Assembly (NCBI RefSeq): GCF_014844035.1
Contig: NZ_CP062159.1
Location: 124,001-188,000, forward strand
From: Flavobacterium sp. MDT1-60
GTDB lineage: Bacteria; Bacteroidota; Bacteroidia; Flavobacteriales; Flavobacteriaceae
Length of the DNA: 64,000 nucleotides
Direction of reading: 5' to 3'
Shown here: piece by piece, positions 9,845-19,036 of the stretch
How the letters are laid out: each line of letters starts with the position of its first letter
Numbering within the stretch: position 1 is the stretch's first letter
Notes under the pieces: generated by a model
Database searches by the model: none
Told to the model about the DNA's origin: nothing
Seen by the model: the letters and a program-made list of their open reading frames with translations, nothing else
Translations under genes and position numbers: made by a program

Positions 9845-9884
9845 CAAAAAAAATCCCCTTTTACCAATCAGGTAAAAAGGGATT
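9845..9884 (-). terminator. Terminator after thioredoxin-like copy 2
   Basis: The stem 9852-9865 with 9871-9884 (one mismatch) is followed on the minus strand by a run of eight or more T (9845-9853). The stem resembles the one at 9144-9180 (AATCCCTTTT core), as if duplicated along with the gene. Confidence 0.75.
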
Positions 9885-9920
9885 ATACAGATTAAATTAA
9901 TCAACTTAATTCAAAGCTTA

Positions 9921-10373
9921 TTATTCACTTGGATGTAACAGTGCGTTTGATTCTGCAATCCACGCTTTTGCTCCACCAGGCCTATAGGCAATTTTCCCTA
10001 AGGCACTAAACGTTGTTTTGTTTTTTCGGATGGATGCCAGTGCAAAACACACTTCAGGTAATTCTTCGACACCAAAAGCATTCTTAAGTTTTATATTTTG
10101 TTCTTTATCACCATCTGATGCAGATGAGTCAGACAAATCAAGTTTTACTAAAATGACATTATCACGCGACCAGACTGCAAAGTCGGGCGTTTTAAATATT
10201 TCATTCTGAAGATTTTCTGCTACACCTGAGGCAGTGAATAAAATTAACATTGGTTTTCTTTGTTCATTACTGATAGCAATTGCGTCAGTCATATTAGTTC
10301 TCCAAACTAAGTTCTGAGCATGCGTAAAAAATGAACCTAAAAAAAATAGTAGGATAAGTAATTTTTTGGTCAT
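9921..10373 (-). CDS. Secreted thioredoxin-fold protein lacking the CxxC active site (copy 2)
   Basis: This 150-residue paralogue of the 9201-9650 product has an almost identical signal region (LLFFLGSFFTHAQNLVW) and shared blocks such as TPDFAVWSRDNVILVKLDLS. The active-site segment reads FTASGVAENLQNE, again without either cysteine of the WCGWC found in the third copy. The cis-proline region ELPEVCFA and the C-terminal YRPGGAKAW remain. The constraint on the rest of the fold suggests a retained non-redox function, not simple decay. It is secreted to the periplasm or outside the cell. No partner gene is apparent apart from its paralogues. Confidence 0.8.
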   Translation of the reverse strand: MTKKLLILLFFLGSFFTHAQNLVWRTNMTDAIAISNEQRKPMLILFTASGVAENLQNEIFKTPDFAVWSRDNVILVKLDLSDSSASDGDKEQNIKLKNAFGVEELPEVCFALASIRKNKTTFSALGKIAYRPGGAKAWIAESNALLHPSE

Positions 10374-10534
10374 ATTATTTCGATTTTGGTTAGATTAGTT
10401 AAGACGAAATTAACATATTATTTTAATTTTCCAATTTTAATTAATATAAAAAATACATAATGTGTTTTTTTAATTACAATAAAATAACAAATTAACAATT
10501 AGCCATAAAATTAAGGACACCTTTTCTTACTAAA

Positions 10535-10567
10535 CAAAAAAAATCCTTATACAAAGTATAAGGATTT
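10535..10567 (-). terminator. Terminator after the active thioredoxin gene
   Basis: A perfect 12-bp stem (10541-10552 with 10556-10567, loop AAA) is followed on the minus strand by a T run. It closes the gene at 10592-11062. Confidence 0.8.
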
Positions 10568-10591
10568 AAAGTATTTTAATCTTAATTTTAT

Positions 10592-11062
10592 CTAATTAGT
10601 GCTTTTTTGAGCCACAATTCCATTAGCAACTGCCAACCATGCACCAGGCCCACCGGCAACATATCCTGTCTGACCAAGACCTTTAAAGTTTACTTTTCCA
10701 TCTTTCGCTTCTGCACTTGTAAAATAAATGGTAGGGAATCCCTGAATTCCAAAAGCTTGTTGCAGTTCGTTATTCTGAGTTTTGATTTCAGGAGTTTGAG
10801 GTGTTCTTCTTGGATAATCTAATTCAACTAAAACTACATTTTCAGCGGCCCATTTTGTAAATTCAGGCGTTTTTAAAACTTCATTTTGCAAACGAATACA
10901 CCATCCACACCAATCGCTTCCTGTAAAAAACATCAACATTGGCTTATGCACTTTATTACTCTCAGTAATAGCTTCTCTTACATCAGTATACCATTTTAAC
11001 TCTTGAGATTGCATTGCAAACACATTGGTTAAAAAGAAAGTAATCAAAAATATTTTTTTCAT
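10592..11062 (-). CDS. Secreted thioredoxin family protein with WCGWC active site
   Basis: The 156-residue protein has a signal peptide (to about residue 18) and a thioredoxin fold with WCGWC at residues 51-55, so Cys52 and Cys55 form the redox pair. The cis-proline lies in GFPTIYF. It belongs to the thioredoxin_7/DsbD-gamma-like secreted group and probably reduces or isomerises disulfides in the periplasm. It is first of three tandem homologous genes on this strand; the two downstream copies have lost the cysteines. The POT transporter gene at 11115-12602 lies 52 bp upstream on the same strand, so co-transcription with the peptide cluster is possible. Confidence 0.88.
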   Translation of the reverse strand: MKKIFLITFFLTNVFAMQSQELKWYTDVREAITESNKVHKPMLMFFTGSDWCGWCIRLQNEVLKTPEFTKWAAENVVLVELDYPRRTPQTPEIKTQNNELQQAFGIQGFPTIYFTSAEAKDGKVNFKGLGQTGYVAGGPGAWLAVANGIVAQKSTN

Positions 11063-11114
11063 GCTGCTTTAATTTTCTACAAATTTAAACAAAATATCTA
11101 TTGGTAAATCTCGT

Positions 11115-12602
11115 CTATTTTACTTCTTGCATTAATTTTTTAATTAATGGTGTTGTCACAATCAAAACGATACCCGCAATAAGCGAATAAAGCGCCAACT
11201 GATAATACCCATCTGTATAGGCAATAAGTTTAGACATTAAAGTTGTTCCCGTATTTGCATTTGACATTTCTGAACCTAACTTTCCTGCCGCTAATTGACC
11301 AAAAGCACTTGAAAGAAACCATAACCCCATCATCATTCCAAACAAACGTTTAGGCGACAATTTAGTAATTACCGACATTCCAATTGGGCCAATACATAAT
11401 TCTCCAAGCGTGTAAATCAGGTATCCTAAAGCAAAAACATTTAAAGAGCTTAATCCTTCCGGATTAATAAAAAATCTGGCACTGTAAAAAATAAAGAAAC
11501 CAGCTGCCAATAATATAAAAGAAAGCCCAAATTTGATTACGGTATTAGGCTCAATTTTTCTTTTGTATAGAAAAATCCATAAAATACCAACCAGAGGACT
11601 AAAAATAATAACATACAAGGAGTTAATACTATTATTAACCACATTCGGATCAATATTAAAAAACAACAATTTGTCTGATAAATTGTCTTTTGCAAATAAG
11701 GACAAAGATCCTCCGGATTGCTCAGAAATTGCCATAAACATAAAATACCCAAAGATAAAAATGAAAGCCGCTAATAATTTATATTGCTGTTTTCTTTCCT
11801 TGATTTTCAATAATTCAAAGAAAAAATATCCTAGTGCAATCACCCCGATAGTATACATGAAATAATCGGTATAATCAGAATTTATTACCATGATATATAT
11901 AAACGGAATTACCACTATTGAACCAAGATAAACTGCAATCTCGTTCATTCTTCTTCTTTTAGGAGTTTGCCCTTCTAAAGGAGAGTTTCCAATTGGAGCC
12001 AAATGTTTTTTGGTTAAAAGAAATGTAACCACTCCAATAATCATAACAACAGCCGAAGAAAGGAAACATAAACTCCAGGAATAATTTTTCCCTAAGTAAA
12101 TCGGAATTGCACCTCCAAGCATTCCACCAATATTGATTCCGGCATAAAAAAGCCCATAACCAGCATCTCTGCGTCCGTCACTTTCATGATATAACTCTCC
12201 TACCATTGAAGATACGTTTGGCTTAAAAAAACCTGTTCCAATAATCGATAAAGTTATTCCGTAATAAAAGAAGTCATGAGGTGAAGCTGCAATAAGCAAA
12301 TTCCCCAAAATCATGATAATTCCACCAAAAAGTAATGATTTTTTGAAACCTAAAACTTTATCAGCAAAGATTCCACCAATAAAAGTAAAGGCATATACAA
12401 AAGCCTGAATAGCTCCGTATTGAAGATTAGCTTTTCCTTCAAGTAAACCTAATTGATCTACCATGAAAAAAGCCAAAACACCTCTCATTCCGTAGAAGCA
12501 AAAACGCTCCCACATTTCAACCAAAAACAAGTACCACAATTGTTTTGGGTACTTGCCTTTAAAATTTTGTATTTGCTCTAATGTAATTGTATTGCTTTCC
12601 AT
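11115..12602 (-). CDS. POT/PTR-family proton-coupled oligopeptide transporter (second gene)
   Basis: This 495-residue inner-membrane MFS protein imports di- and tripeptides with protons. The POT signature ExxERFxYYG appears as EMWERFCFYG at residues 29-38, and a second POT block FFKPNVSSMVGELY lies in helix 4/5. About 13 to 14 hydrophobic segments are visible. It follows the other POT gene by 1 bp and the dipeptidyl peptidase beyond it, so peptides released by the peptidase are likely substrates. The paralogues are clearly divergent in sequence and length, which suggests different peptide preferences and not a recent duplication. Confidence 0.93.
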   Translation of the reverse strand: MESNTITLEQIQNFKGKYPKQLWYLFLVEMWERFCFYGMRGVLAFFMVDQLGLLEGKANLQYGAIQAFVYAFTFIGGIFADKVLGFKKSLLFGGIIMILGNLLIAASPHDFFYYGITLSIIGTGFFKPNVSSMVGELYHESDGRRDAGYGLFYAGINIGGMLGGAIPIYLGKNYSWSLCFLSSAVVMIIGVVTFLLTKKHLAPIGNSPLEGQTPKRRRMNEIAVYLGSIVVIPFIYIMVINSDYTDYFMYTIGVIALGYFFFELLKIKERKQQYKLLAAFIFIFGYFMFMAISEQSGGSLSLFAKDNLSDKLLFFNIDPNVVNNSINSLYVIIFSPLVGILWIFLYKRKIEPNTVIKFGLSFILLAAGFFIFYSARFFINPEGLSSLNVFALGYLIYTLGELCIGPIGMSVITKLSPKRLFGMMMGLWFLSSAFGQLAAGKLGSEMSNANTGTTLMSKLIAYTDGYYQLALYSLIAGIVLIVTTPLIKKLMQEVK

Positions 12603-12603
12603 A

Positions 12604-14289
12604 TTATCTAACCCCGTGCATCATTTTTTTCAAGAACGGAGTCAAAGCAAATAATATAATTGCAGCGATACCTGTAAGAACTACAAATACCATAAAGAAC
12701 TCATATAAGTTATGAATTTCGAATCCGGCAAAAAAGTGATTATGCGCACTAATCTGATGTTTTTCTAAAAGAGATAATTGCTCTGCAGTTGGCACAATTT
12801 TATTATCTAAAACTGCCTGAAGATCGATTCCTAATTCTTTTGCTTTTGCAAATTTATCTCCGGTTGCAGGCAAGATAGAACCTAAAGTTCCTCCTAAAGC
12901 ATAACCCGAAGCATTTGACAAAAAGAATACTCCGTAAAGAAGCGAAGCAAAACGTTTTGGAGATAATTTACCCACCAATGATAACCCAATTGGAGATAAA
13001 CACAACTCAGCACATGTATTTAAGAAATACAATAAAATAAGCCATTTTACTAAAAGCAATCCAGAAGTTCCAATGTATGAAACCTGAGTTGCGATCATAA
13101 AGAAACTGATCGAAATTATTACTAAGCCCGCCGCCAATTTTACCGGCGAAATAGGTTCTCTATCTTTCGCTCTTAGAGTATCCCATAAAATACTAAAAGG
13201 CACTGCCATAATCACTACAAATAATCCATTAAAAATCTGAACCATTGATGGTGGCATTAAGTAACCAAAGAAATGTCTGTCGGTTTGATTATCTGCAATA
13301 AAAGTTAATGAAGAACCAGCCTGCTCAAATGCAGCCCAGAAGAAAATAATAAAAAATGACACTATATAAATTACAATAATTCTGTCTCTCTCAATTTTAG
13401 TCAATGAAGTATCAGAGATAATTAATCCGGCCAATGCCAATCCACTAGAATAGATTAAAGTATAAATTAAGTTTTGACCTACAACATAGTGGAAAAAGAA
13501 ACCTAATGCAATAAATGCAATTCCGGCAATAGTTAAAGCTTTATTAGAAAAATTAGCTTTTTGCGCTTCTCCTTCTTCAAAATCTGCTGCTACATTTTTA
13601 GAAGGCAATCCTCCTAATGGCCTTCCTTCCGGAGAAACCACATATTTATTTTTTAAGAAGTAAAAAAGAACTGTTCCGATAAGCATTGCCGCTGAAGCAG
13701 CTAAGAATCCCCATCTGAAAGCATGAATGTCTCTAATTCCGCCAGCATCTTTTACATCTCCCAACAAAGGACAAATAGACTGTCCTAAGAAAGCTCCCAT
13801 GTTAATTCCCATATAGAAAATCGTGAAAGCGGTATCCAATTTTGTTTTTTCTTGTTTCGGATATAAACTTCCCACCATACTTGAAATATTTGGCTTGAAG
13901 AATCCGTTACCAAAAACAATGACACCTAATCCACAGTACATAATAGCTTTAGCCATTTCTAAATTACCTTCAAAAATACTTCCACTAGTAAACAACAACA
14001 TTTGCCCTGTTGCCATCAATAACCCACCTAATAAGATACAATTTCTGTTTCCTAAAAAACGGTCAGCAACAAAACCGCCTAACATTGGCGTTAAATAGCA
14101 AAGCCCCAGAAAACCACCATAAATTAATGAAGCTTCTTCTTCTTTCATTAATAATGAGTTCACAAGAAATAAAGTCAATAAAGCTCGCATTCCATAAAAA
14201 TTGAATCTCTCCCACATCTCCGTTCCAAACAATACCCAAAGTCCTTTTGGATGCGCAGTTTTTACTTGAGTTTCTCCCATATTATTCAT
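12604..14289 (-). CDS. POT/PTR-family proton-coupled oligopeptide transporter (first gene)
   Basis: This 561-residue POT transporter has EMWERFNFYG near residue 24 and FFKPNISSMVGSLYP after helix 4. Its tail is longer than that of the neighbouring copy: a loop of about 45 residues between the last helices contains a Lys-rich, AELGIDLQAV-like stretch before the final helix. It sits 27 bp downstream of the dipeptidyl peptidase IV gene and 1 bp upstream of the second transporter, making a three-gene peptide-utilisation unit. The start chosen is the ATG at 14289 (MNNMGETQ); a second in-frame ATG at 14280 is also possible. Confidence 0.93.
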   Translation of the reverse strand: MNNMGETQVKTAHPKGLWVLFGTEMWERFNFYGMRALLTLFLVNSLLMKEEEASLIYGGFLGLCYLTPMLGGFVADRFLGNRNCILLGGLLMATGQMLLFTSGSIFEGNLEMAKAIMYCGLGVIVFGNGFFKPNISSMVGSLYPKQEKTKLDTAFTIFYMGINMGAFLGQSICPLLGDVKDAGGIRDIHAFRWGFLAASAAMLIGTVLFYFLKNKYVVSPEGRPLGGLPSKNVAADFEEGEAQKANFSNKALTIAGIAFIALGFFFHYVVGQNLIYTLIYSSGLALAGLIISDTSLTKIERDRIIVIYIVSFFIIFFWAAFEQAGSSLTFIADNQTDRHFFGYLMPPSMVQIFNGLFVVIMAVPFSILWDTLRAKDREPISPVKLAAGLVIISISFFMIATQVSYIGTSGLLLVKWLILLYFLNTCAELCLSPIGLSLVGKLSPKRFASLLYGVFFLSNASGYALGGTLGSILPATGDKFAKAKELGIDLQAVLDNKIVPTAEQLSLLEKHQISAHNHFFAGFEIHNLYEFFMVFVVLTGIAAIILFALTPFLKKMMHGVR

Positions 14290-14316
14290 TATTTATTTAA
14301 GGTTAAAAGATTTAGA

Positions 14317-16488
14317 TTATAAGTTTTCTTTGATAAAGTTAGTCATTTTATTATAAAGCTGAATTCTCGTTTTACCTCCAAAAATACCGTGATTTTTATC
14401 TGGATATATCTGAGAATCAAATTGTTTATTAGCCTGAATTAACGCTTCCATCATTTGCATTGAGTTTTGCACATGAACGTTGTCATCACCTGATCCGTGA
14501 ATCAATAAAAATTTACCTTTTAATTTATCAACGTGATTTATTGGAGAATTATGATCGTATCCGCTTGCATTTTCCTGCGGAGTCTGCATGTATCTTTCTG
14601 TATAAACACTGTCATAAAAACGCCAGTTTGTTACAGGAGCTACTGCAATTGCCATTTTGAAAACGTCGTTTCCTTGAAAAATACAGTTTGAAGCCATAAA
14701 ACCTCCATAACTCCATCCGAAGATTCCAATTCTTGAAGCATCAACATATGGATAAGCTCCAATTACTTTTGCGGCATCAATCTGATCTTCAACTTCATAT
14801 TTTCCGAGTTCTTTTTGAGTAACTTTTTTGAAATCAGCACCTTTAAAACCAGTTCCTCTTCCGTCAACACAAGCTACAATATAACCTTGCTGTGTAAGTG
14901 ACAAAAACCAATAATCATCAGAATTATTCCAGTCGTTATTTACTTGTTGAGATCCCGGACCAGAATATTGGTACATAAAAACAGGATATTTTTTAGAAGC
15001 ATCAAAATCTTTTGGCTTTAAAATCCATGCATTAAGTTCGTTTCCTTTAGCCGTTTTTAAAACGAAAAATTCTTTTGCAGGAAGATTATACGATTTTAGC
15101 TTATCAGCAAGTGCCTGATTATTTTCGATAACCTGTATTTTTTTTCCAGTTTTTGCCTCGTTTAAAGTATAAGTTGTAGGCTGTAAATTACTTGAGAAAG
15201 TATTAATGAAGTATTGGAAATTAGGGCTGAAAGTCGCAACGCTTGTTCCAACTTTTGTAGTTAAACGTAATTTATTTTTTCCGTCTAAACCAATTCTGTA
15301 AATATCTCTGTTGATTGAACCATTTTCTGTAGATTGATAGAAAATAGTTTTTGTTTTTTCGTCAAAACCGTAGTAAGATACCACTTCCCAGTTTCCTTTT
15401 GTAATCTGATTTTTAAGTTTTCCTGTTTTATCATATACATAAATATGATTAAAACCGTCTTTTTCGCTTGTCCAGATAAAGCTATTATCCTTTAAGAATG
15501 TCAAATTATCTGTAACATCTACATAAGCTTTGTCTTTTTCATTTAATACCACTTTTGCAGCAGCTGTGGTTCCGTCTACAAATAACAAATCAAGATTGTC
15601 CTGGTGGCGATTTAAAACCTGAGCCGATAATACATTATTATCATTTGTCCATTGTAGTCTGGCGATATAGAAATCATTATAATTTCCTAAATCAACCTTT
15701 TTAGTTGAATTTATAGTTGCATCATATATATGTAATGAAACTACTGAATTTTTTTCTCCTGCCTTTGGATATTTAAACGTTTCAATGGTTGGATATAAAT
15801 CTTTATGAAACATTGACATTGAAAATTCTGGAACAGCGCTTTCGTCAAAACGAATATAAGCTAGTTTTTTACTGTCTTTACTCCAGTCAAAAGCCCGGAC
15901 AAATGCAAATTCTTCTTCATAAACCCAATCCGTAATACCATTAATAATGGCGTTTTTCTTTCCATCAGTAGTAATTGCAGTCGATTTTTTAGAAGCTGCA
16001 TCATATACATAAAGGTTATTTTCTTTAGCATAAGCAATTTTAGTTCCGTCTGGTGAGAAAGTTGGCTCCTGAACCTGAAAATCAAAAAGTTTGATTAATG
16101 ACTTTGAAGCGATATCATATAAAAAATAATCTGCTGTAAAAGAGTGACGGAAGATTTTATTGGTATTGCATGCAATTAAAATCTTTTTTTCTGAAGCATC
16201 AAAAGTATAACTGTCAATTCCATTCGAAAGTTCTTTATGATTTTTTGTATCAATTAAATTAGAAACTTTTTTTAAGGTTGCAAAATCATATAAGTCGATC
16301 TGCATACTTCTGCTGGCCTGATCAGCATTTAAAACAGTATATTGATCTGTGTTTTTTAGTGATTGAAGTTCATCCATTCCTTTCGCCTTGAATGCCCCTC
16401 CATAAATGTTTTCGACAGTAATTTTTTGTTGTCCAAATACAGTAGCAACTAAAAATAAAAGTACTACCGTTATTTTACTTGTATTCAT
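14317..16488 (-). CDS. Dipeptidyl peptidase IV (S9B prolyl peptidase)
   Basis: The 723-residue exported enzyme removes X-Pro or X-Ala dipeptides from peptide N-termini. A signal peptide (to about residue 19) precedes an eight-bladed DPPIV_N propeller. The substrate-anchoring double-Glu motif DWVYEEEF lies near residue 190. The alpha/beta-hydrolase domain has nucleophile Ser593 in GWSYGGF, catalytic Asp at 668 (GSGDDNVH) and His700 in KNHG. It is first in an operon with two POT transporters (27 bp and 1 bp gaps), so the dipeptides it frees would be imported directly. The length is full and no defects are visible. Confidence 0.95.
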   Translation of the reverse strand: MNTSKITVVLLFLVATVFGQQKITVENIYGGAFKAKGMDELQSLKNTDQYTVLNADQASRSMQIDLYDFATLKKVSNLIDTKNHKELSNGIDSYTFDASEKKILIACNTNKIFRHSFTADYFLYDIASKSLIKLFDFQVQEPTFSPDGTKIAYAKENNLYVYDAASKKSTAITTDGKKNAIINGITDWVYEEEFAFVRAFDWSKDSKKLAYIRFDESAVPEFSMSMFHKDLYPTIETFKYPKAGEKNSVVSLHIYDATINSTKKVDLGNYNDFYIARLQWTNDNNVLSAQVLNRHQDNLDLLFVDGTTAAAKVVLNEKDKAYVDVTDNLTFLKDNSFIWTSEKDGFNHIYVYDKTGKLKNQITKGNWEVVSYYGFDEKTKTIFYQSTENGSINRDIYRIGLDGKNKLRLTTKVGTSVATFSPNFQYFINTFSSNLQPTTYTLNEAKTGKKIQVIENNQALADKLKSYNLPAKEFFVLKTAKGNELNAWILKPKDFDASKKYPVFMYQYSGPGSQQVNNDWNNSDDYWFLSLTQQGYIVACVDGRGTGFKGADFKKVTQKELGKYEVEDQIDAAKVIGAYPYVDASRIGIFGWSYGGFMASNCIFQGNDVFKMAIAVAPVTNWRFYDSVYTERYMQTPQENASGYDHNSPINHVDKLKGKFLLIHGSGDDNVHVQNSMQMMEALIQANKQFDSQIYPDKNHGIFGGKTRIQLYNKMTNFIKENL

Positions 16489-16608
16489 TAGAATTATTTT
16501 AAATATAAAAAGAGCCCAATTTTAGTAAAAAAAATAAACATAATACACATTTTAAGTGTTAAATGTTAAAAAAAATAACGATTGCGTACTTTTCAAACTT
16601 CAAATAGA

Positions 16609-16640
16609 TTGTAAACAAAACTCTTAAATTGGTATCTTTG
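16609..16640 (+). promoter_or_regulatory. Promoter of the HMG-CoA reductase gene
   Basis: TTG at 16609-16611 and TATCTTTG at 16633-16640 are separated by 21 bp, close to the Bacteroidota TTTG-N19-TAnnTTTG arrangement. The ATG lies 30 bp further on. Confidence 0.65.
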
Positions 16641-16669
16641 CCGCTACATTATTATTTAATATACTGAAA

Positions 16670-17983
16670 ATGAACAATGCTGTTGCCGGATTCTCTAAAT
16701 TATCCAAAAAAGAAAAAATAAACTGGATCGCCAATGAATATTTTTCTACCCCAAATGAGGCACTTAATATCATAAGAAATTACTGGAATTCAGATGAGAA
16801 GCTTCAACAATTGCATGATGAATTCATCGAAAACACGATCACAAATTTTTATATCCCACTTGGAGTTGCTCCTAATTTTTTAATCAACGGAAAATACAAA
16901 ACGATTCCAATGGCAATTGAAGAAAGTTCAGTTGTTGCCGCAGCTTCAAAATCAGCAAAATATTGGGCTACCCGTGGCGGGTTTAAAACAACAGTTATTA
17001 ATACCGAAAAAATTGGTCAGGTTCATTTTACATTTAATGGAGAGGCAGAAAAGCTACAATCTTTCTTTGATCAAATAAAACCTAAATTCTTTTCTGACAC
17101 ACAAAGCATTACCAAAAATATGCAGCAACGTGGAGGTGGAATTTTAGATATCAAACTTAAAGACAAAAGAAGTTTATTAGAAAATTACTTTCAGCTTCAT
17201 GCCACTTTCGAAACGAAAGACAGCATGGGTGCAAATTTCATTAATTCCTGTTTAGAGCAATTTGCGACAACTTTAAAAGAAGAATTTCAGCAGTCTGATC
17301 TCTTTTCAGAGGATGAAAACATTAAAGTAATTATGAGCATTTTATCCAATTATGTTCCGAATTGCCTTGTAAGAGCCGAAGTTTCCTGCCCAGTTAAAGA
17401 TTTAACTGAGAAACATATTACAGATCCGCAGGATTTTGCCGAGCGATTTGTTCAGGCTGTTCAAATTGCCGAAGTCGAACCTTTTAGAGCTGTAACACAT
17501 AATAAAGGTATTATGAACGGAGTCGATGCCGTAATTTTAGCCACTGGAAACGATTTTAGAGCAGTTGAAGCTGGTGTTCATGCTTACGCTTCGAGAAATG
17601 GTCAATACGCAAGTTTATCACATGCTAAAATAGAAAATGGGATTTTTACTTTTTGGTTAGAAATTCCACTTGCTTTAGGAACTGTTGGCGGACTTACTTC
17701 TTTACATCCGTTGGTAAAGCTATGTCTTGAAATGCTTGAAAAACCATCTGCACAAGAATTAATGGAAATCGTTGCGGTTGCAGGTCTGGCACAAAACTTT
17801 GCTGCTTTGCGTTCCTTAACAACAACAGGAATTCAGGAAGGACATATGAAAATGCACTTAAACAATATTATCAATCAATTTGAAGCCAACGAAGAAGAAC
17901 GTCATTTAATTAAATCACATTTTAAGAAAAATGTCGTTTCGCACAGCGCTGTTGTTGAATTTATCGAGAATTTACGAAAATAA
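16670..17983 (+). CDS. mvaA: Hydroxymethylglutaryl-CoA reductase, class II
   Basis: This enzyme reduces HMG-CoA to mevalonate, the committed step of the mevalonate isoprenoid pathway. The 437 residues match class II (bacterial) enzymes. Visible motifs are ENTITNFYIPLGVAPN (catalytic Glu region), PMAIEESSVVAAAS, DSMGANFIN, HNKGIMNGVDA (catalytic Lys), LATGNDFRAVEAG (catalytic Asp), GTVGGLTSLHP and QEGHMKMH with the C-terminal catalytic His. The GHMP kinase gene lies 114 bp downstream across a palindromic repeat. Mevalonate kinase and diphosphomevalonate decarboxylase are in this window at 54.8-57.5 kb, so the pathway is split between two loci. Confidence 0.94.
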   Translation: MNNAVAGFSKLSKKEKINWIANEYFSTPNEALNIIRNYWNSDEKLQQLHDEFIENTITNFYIPLGVAPNFLINGKYKTIPMAIEESSVVAAASKSAKYWATRGGFKTTVINTEKIGQVHFTFNGEAEKLQSFFDQIKPKFFSDTQSITKNMQQRGGGILDIKLKDKRSLLENYFQLHATFETKDSMGANFINSCLEQFATTLKEEFQQSDLFSEDENIKVIMSILSNYVPNCLVRAEVSCPVKDLTEKHITDPQDFAERFVQAVQIAEVEPFRAVTHNKGIMNGVDAVILATGNDFRAVEAGVHAYASRNGQYASLSHAKIENGIFTFWLEIPLALGTVGGLTSLHPLVKLCLEMLEKPSAQELMEIVAVAGLAQNFAALRSLTTTGIQEGHMKMHLNNIINQFEANEEERHLIKSHFKKNVVSHSAVVEFIENLRK

Positions 17984-18018
17984 CCGGATTGAAAAATTCC
18001 AAATATTAAAATTTAAAT

Positions 18019-18062
18019 AAATTCCAAATTCCAACCCCTACAATAATTGGAATTTGGAATTT
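18019..18062. repeat. Perfect 16-bp palindromic intergenic repeat
   Basis: Arms 18019-18034 and 18047-18062 are exact reverse complements with a 12-nt loop. The sequence is of the AAATTCCAAATTCCAA family, also seen at 151-190. It lies between the reductase and GHMP kinase genes and could act as a weak terminator or as a processing stem. Confidence 0.7.
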
Positions 18063-18097
18063 TAAAAATATTGGAATTTCCTTGAAATAATTATAGA

Positions 18098-19015
18098 ATG
18101 AAAGAGACCTTTTATAGTAACGGAAAACTTTTAATAACAGGCGAATATCTGGTTTTAGATGGGGCCAAAGCATTTGCATTACCAACAAAATTTGGTCAGG
18201 ATTTAGTTGTGGAAAATGGCTCAAACCAGGAAATATTATGGAAAAGTTACAATTTTGATGATCACTTGTGGTTCGAAGATACTATTACATTTTCTGAAAT
18301 AATAAATAATGTTGCGGCAAAAAGCGAAACTGTAAAAACAACCTTAACTAACATTTTACATGAAGCTTATCTTTTAAATCCCGATTTTATCAATAATTCT
18401 GAAGGATATAAAATCAGCACTCATCTTACTTTTCCAAAAAACTGGGGATTAGGAACTTCATCTACTTTATTAAATAATGTAGCGCAGTGGACCAAGATTG
18501 ATGCTTTTACTTTGCTTAAAAACAGTTTTGGAGGTAGTGGCTATGATATTGCCTGCGCTCAAAATAATACTCCTATTATTTATCGATTAGAGCAAAATCT
18601 GCCAATCGTAGAAAAGGTAGAATTTAATCCTGAATTTACTAAAAACATATTTTTTGTTTACCTAAATAAAAAACAAAGCAGCAAAATTGCCATCAAAGCT
18701 TATTACAACAACAAAAATGAAAATTTAGCAGAAAATATTCAGGATAATAATAAAATTACCAGAGCTATTCTGGAAGCAAAAACACTTAACGAATTTGCAC
18801 ATTTTGTAGAAAAACATGAAATACATTTGAGTAACATTCTGGAATTAAAAACCATTAAGGAAATTGCATTTCCAGATTTCAATGGAGTTGTAAAAAGTCT
18901 TGGTGCCTGGGGTGGTGATTTTGTAATGGCAATTTCAAAAGAAAATCCAAAAGAATATTTCACCTCACAAGGATATGAAACAATCCTTACTTATGACGAA
19001 ATGATTTTGCAGTAA
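18098..19015 (+). CDS. GYDIA-family GHMP kinase (probable mevalonate-pathway kinase)
   Basis: The 305-residue protein begins with a GHMP-type N-terminus (GKLLITGEYLVLDGAKAFAL). The ATP loop is degenerate (NWGLGTSSTLLNNVA near residues 113-127) and the family-naming GYDIACA occurs at about 149-155. The C-terminal GHMP motif is LGAWGGDFVMA. Its position after HMG-CoA reductase, with mevalonate kinase and decarboxylase elsewhere in the window, suggests it supplies the phosphomevalonate kinase step. That assignment is inference from context, since the family is usually annotated only as GHMP kinase. A perfect 22-bp terminator stem follows. Confidence 0.82.
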   Translation: MKETFYSNGKLLITGEYLVLDGAKAFALPTKFGQDLVVENGSNQEILWKSYNFDDHLWFEDTITFSEIINNVAAKSETVKTTLTNILHEAYLLNPDFINNSEGYKISTHLTFPKNWGLGTSSTLLNNVAQWTKIDAFTLLKNSFGGSGYDIACAQNNTPIIYRLEQNLPIVEKVEFNPEFTKNIFFVYLNKKQSSKIAIKAYYNNKNENLAENIQDNNKITRAILEAKTLNEFAHFVEKHEIHLSNILELKTIKEIAFPDFNGVVKSLGAWGGDFVMAISKENPKEYFTSQGYETILTYDEMILQ

Positions 19016-19036
19016 TAAAAATATCGGATAACCTAT

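Noticed and set aside
9921..10373. The cysteine-less thioredoxin genes as pseudogenes
   Set aside because: Both have intact frames, signal peptides, own terminators and shared conserved blocks, so expression as proteins is more likely.
13823..14098. Plus-strand ORF opposite the POT transporter
   Set aside because: It is the antisense shadow of conserved transporter helices.
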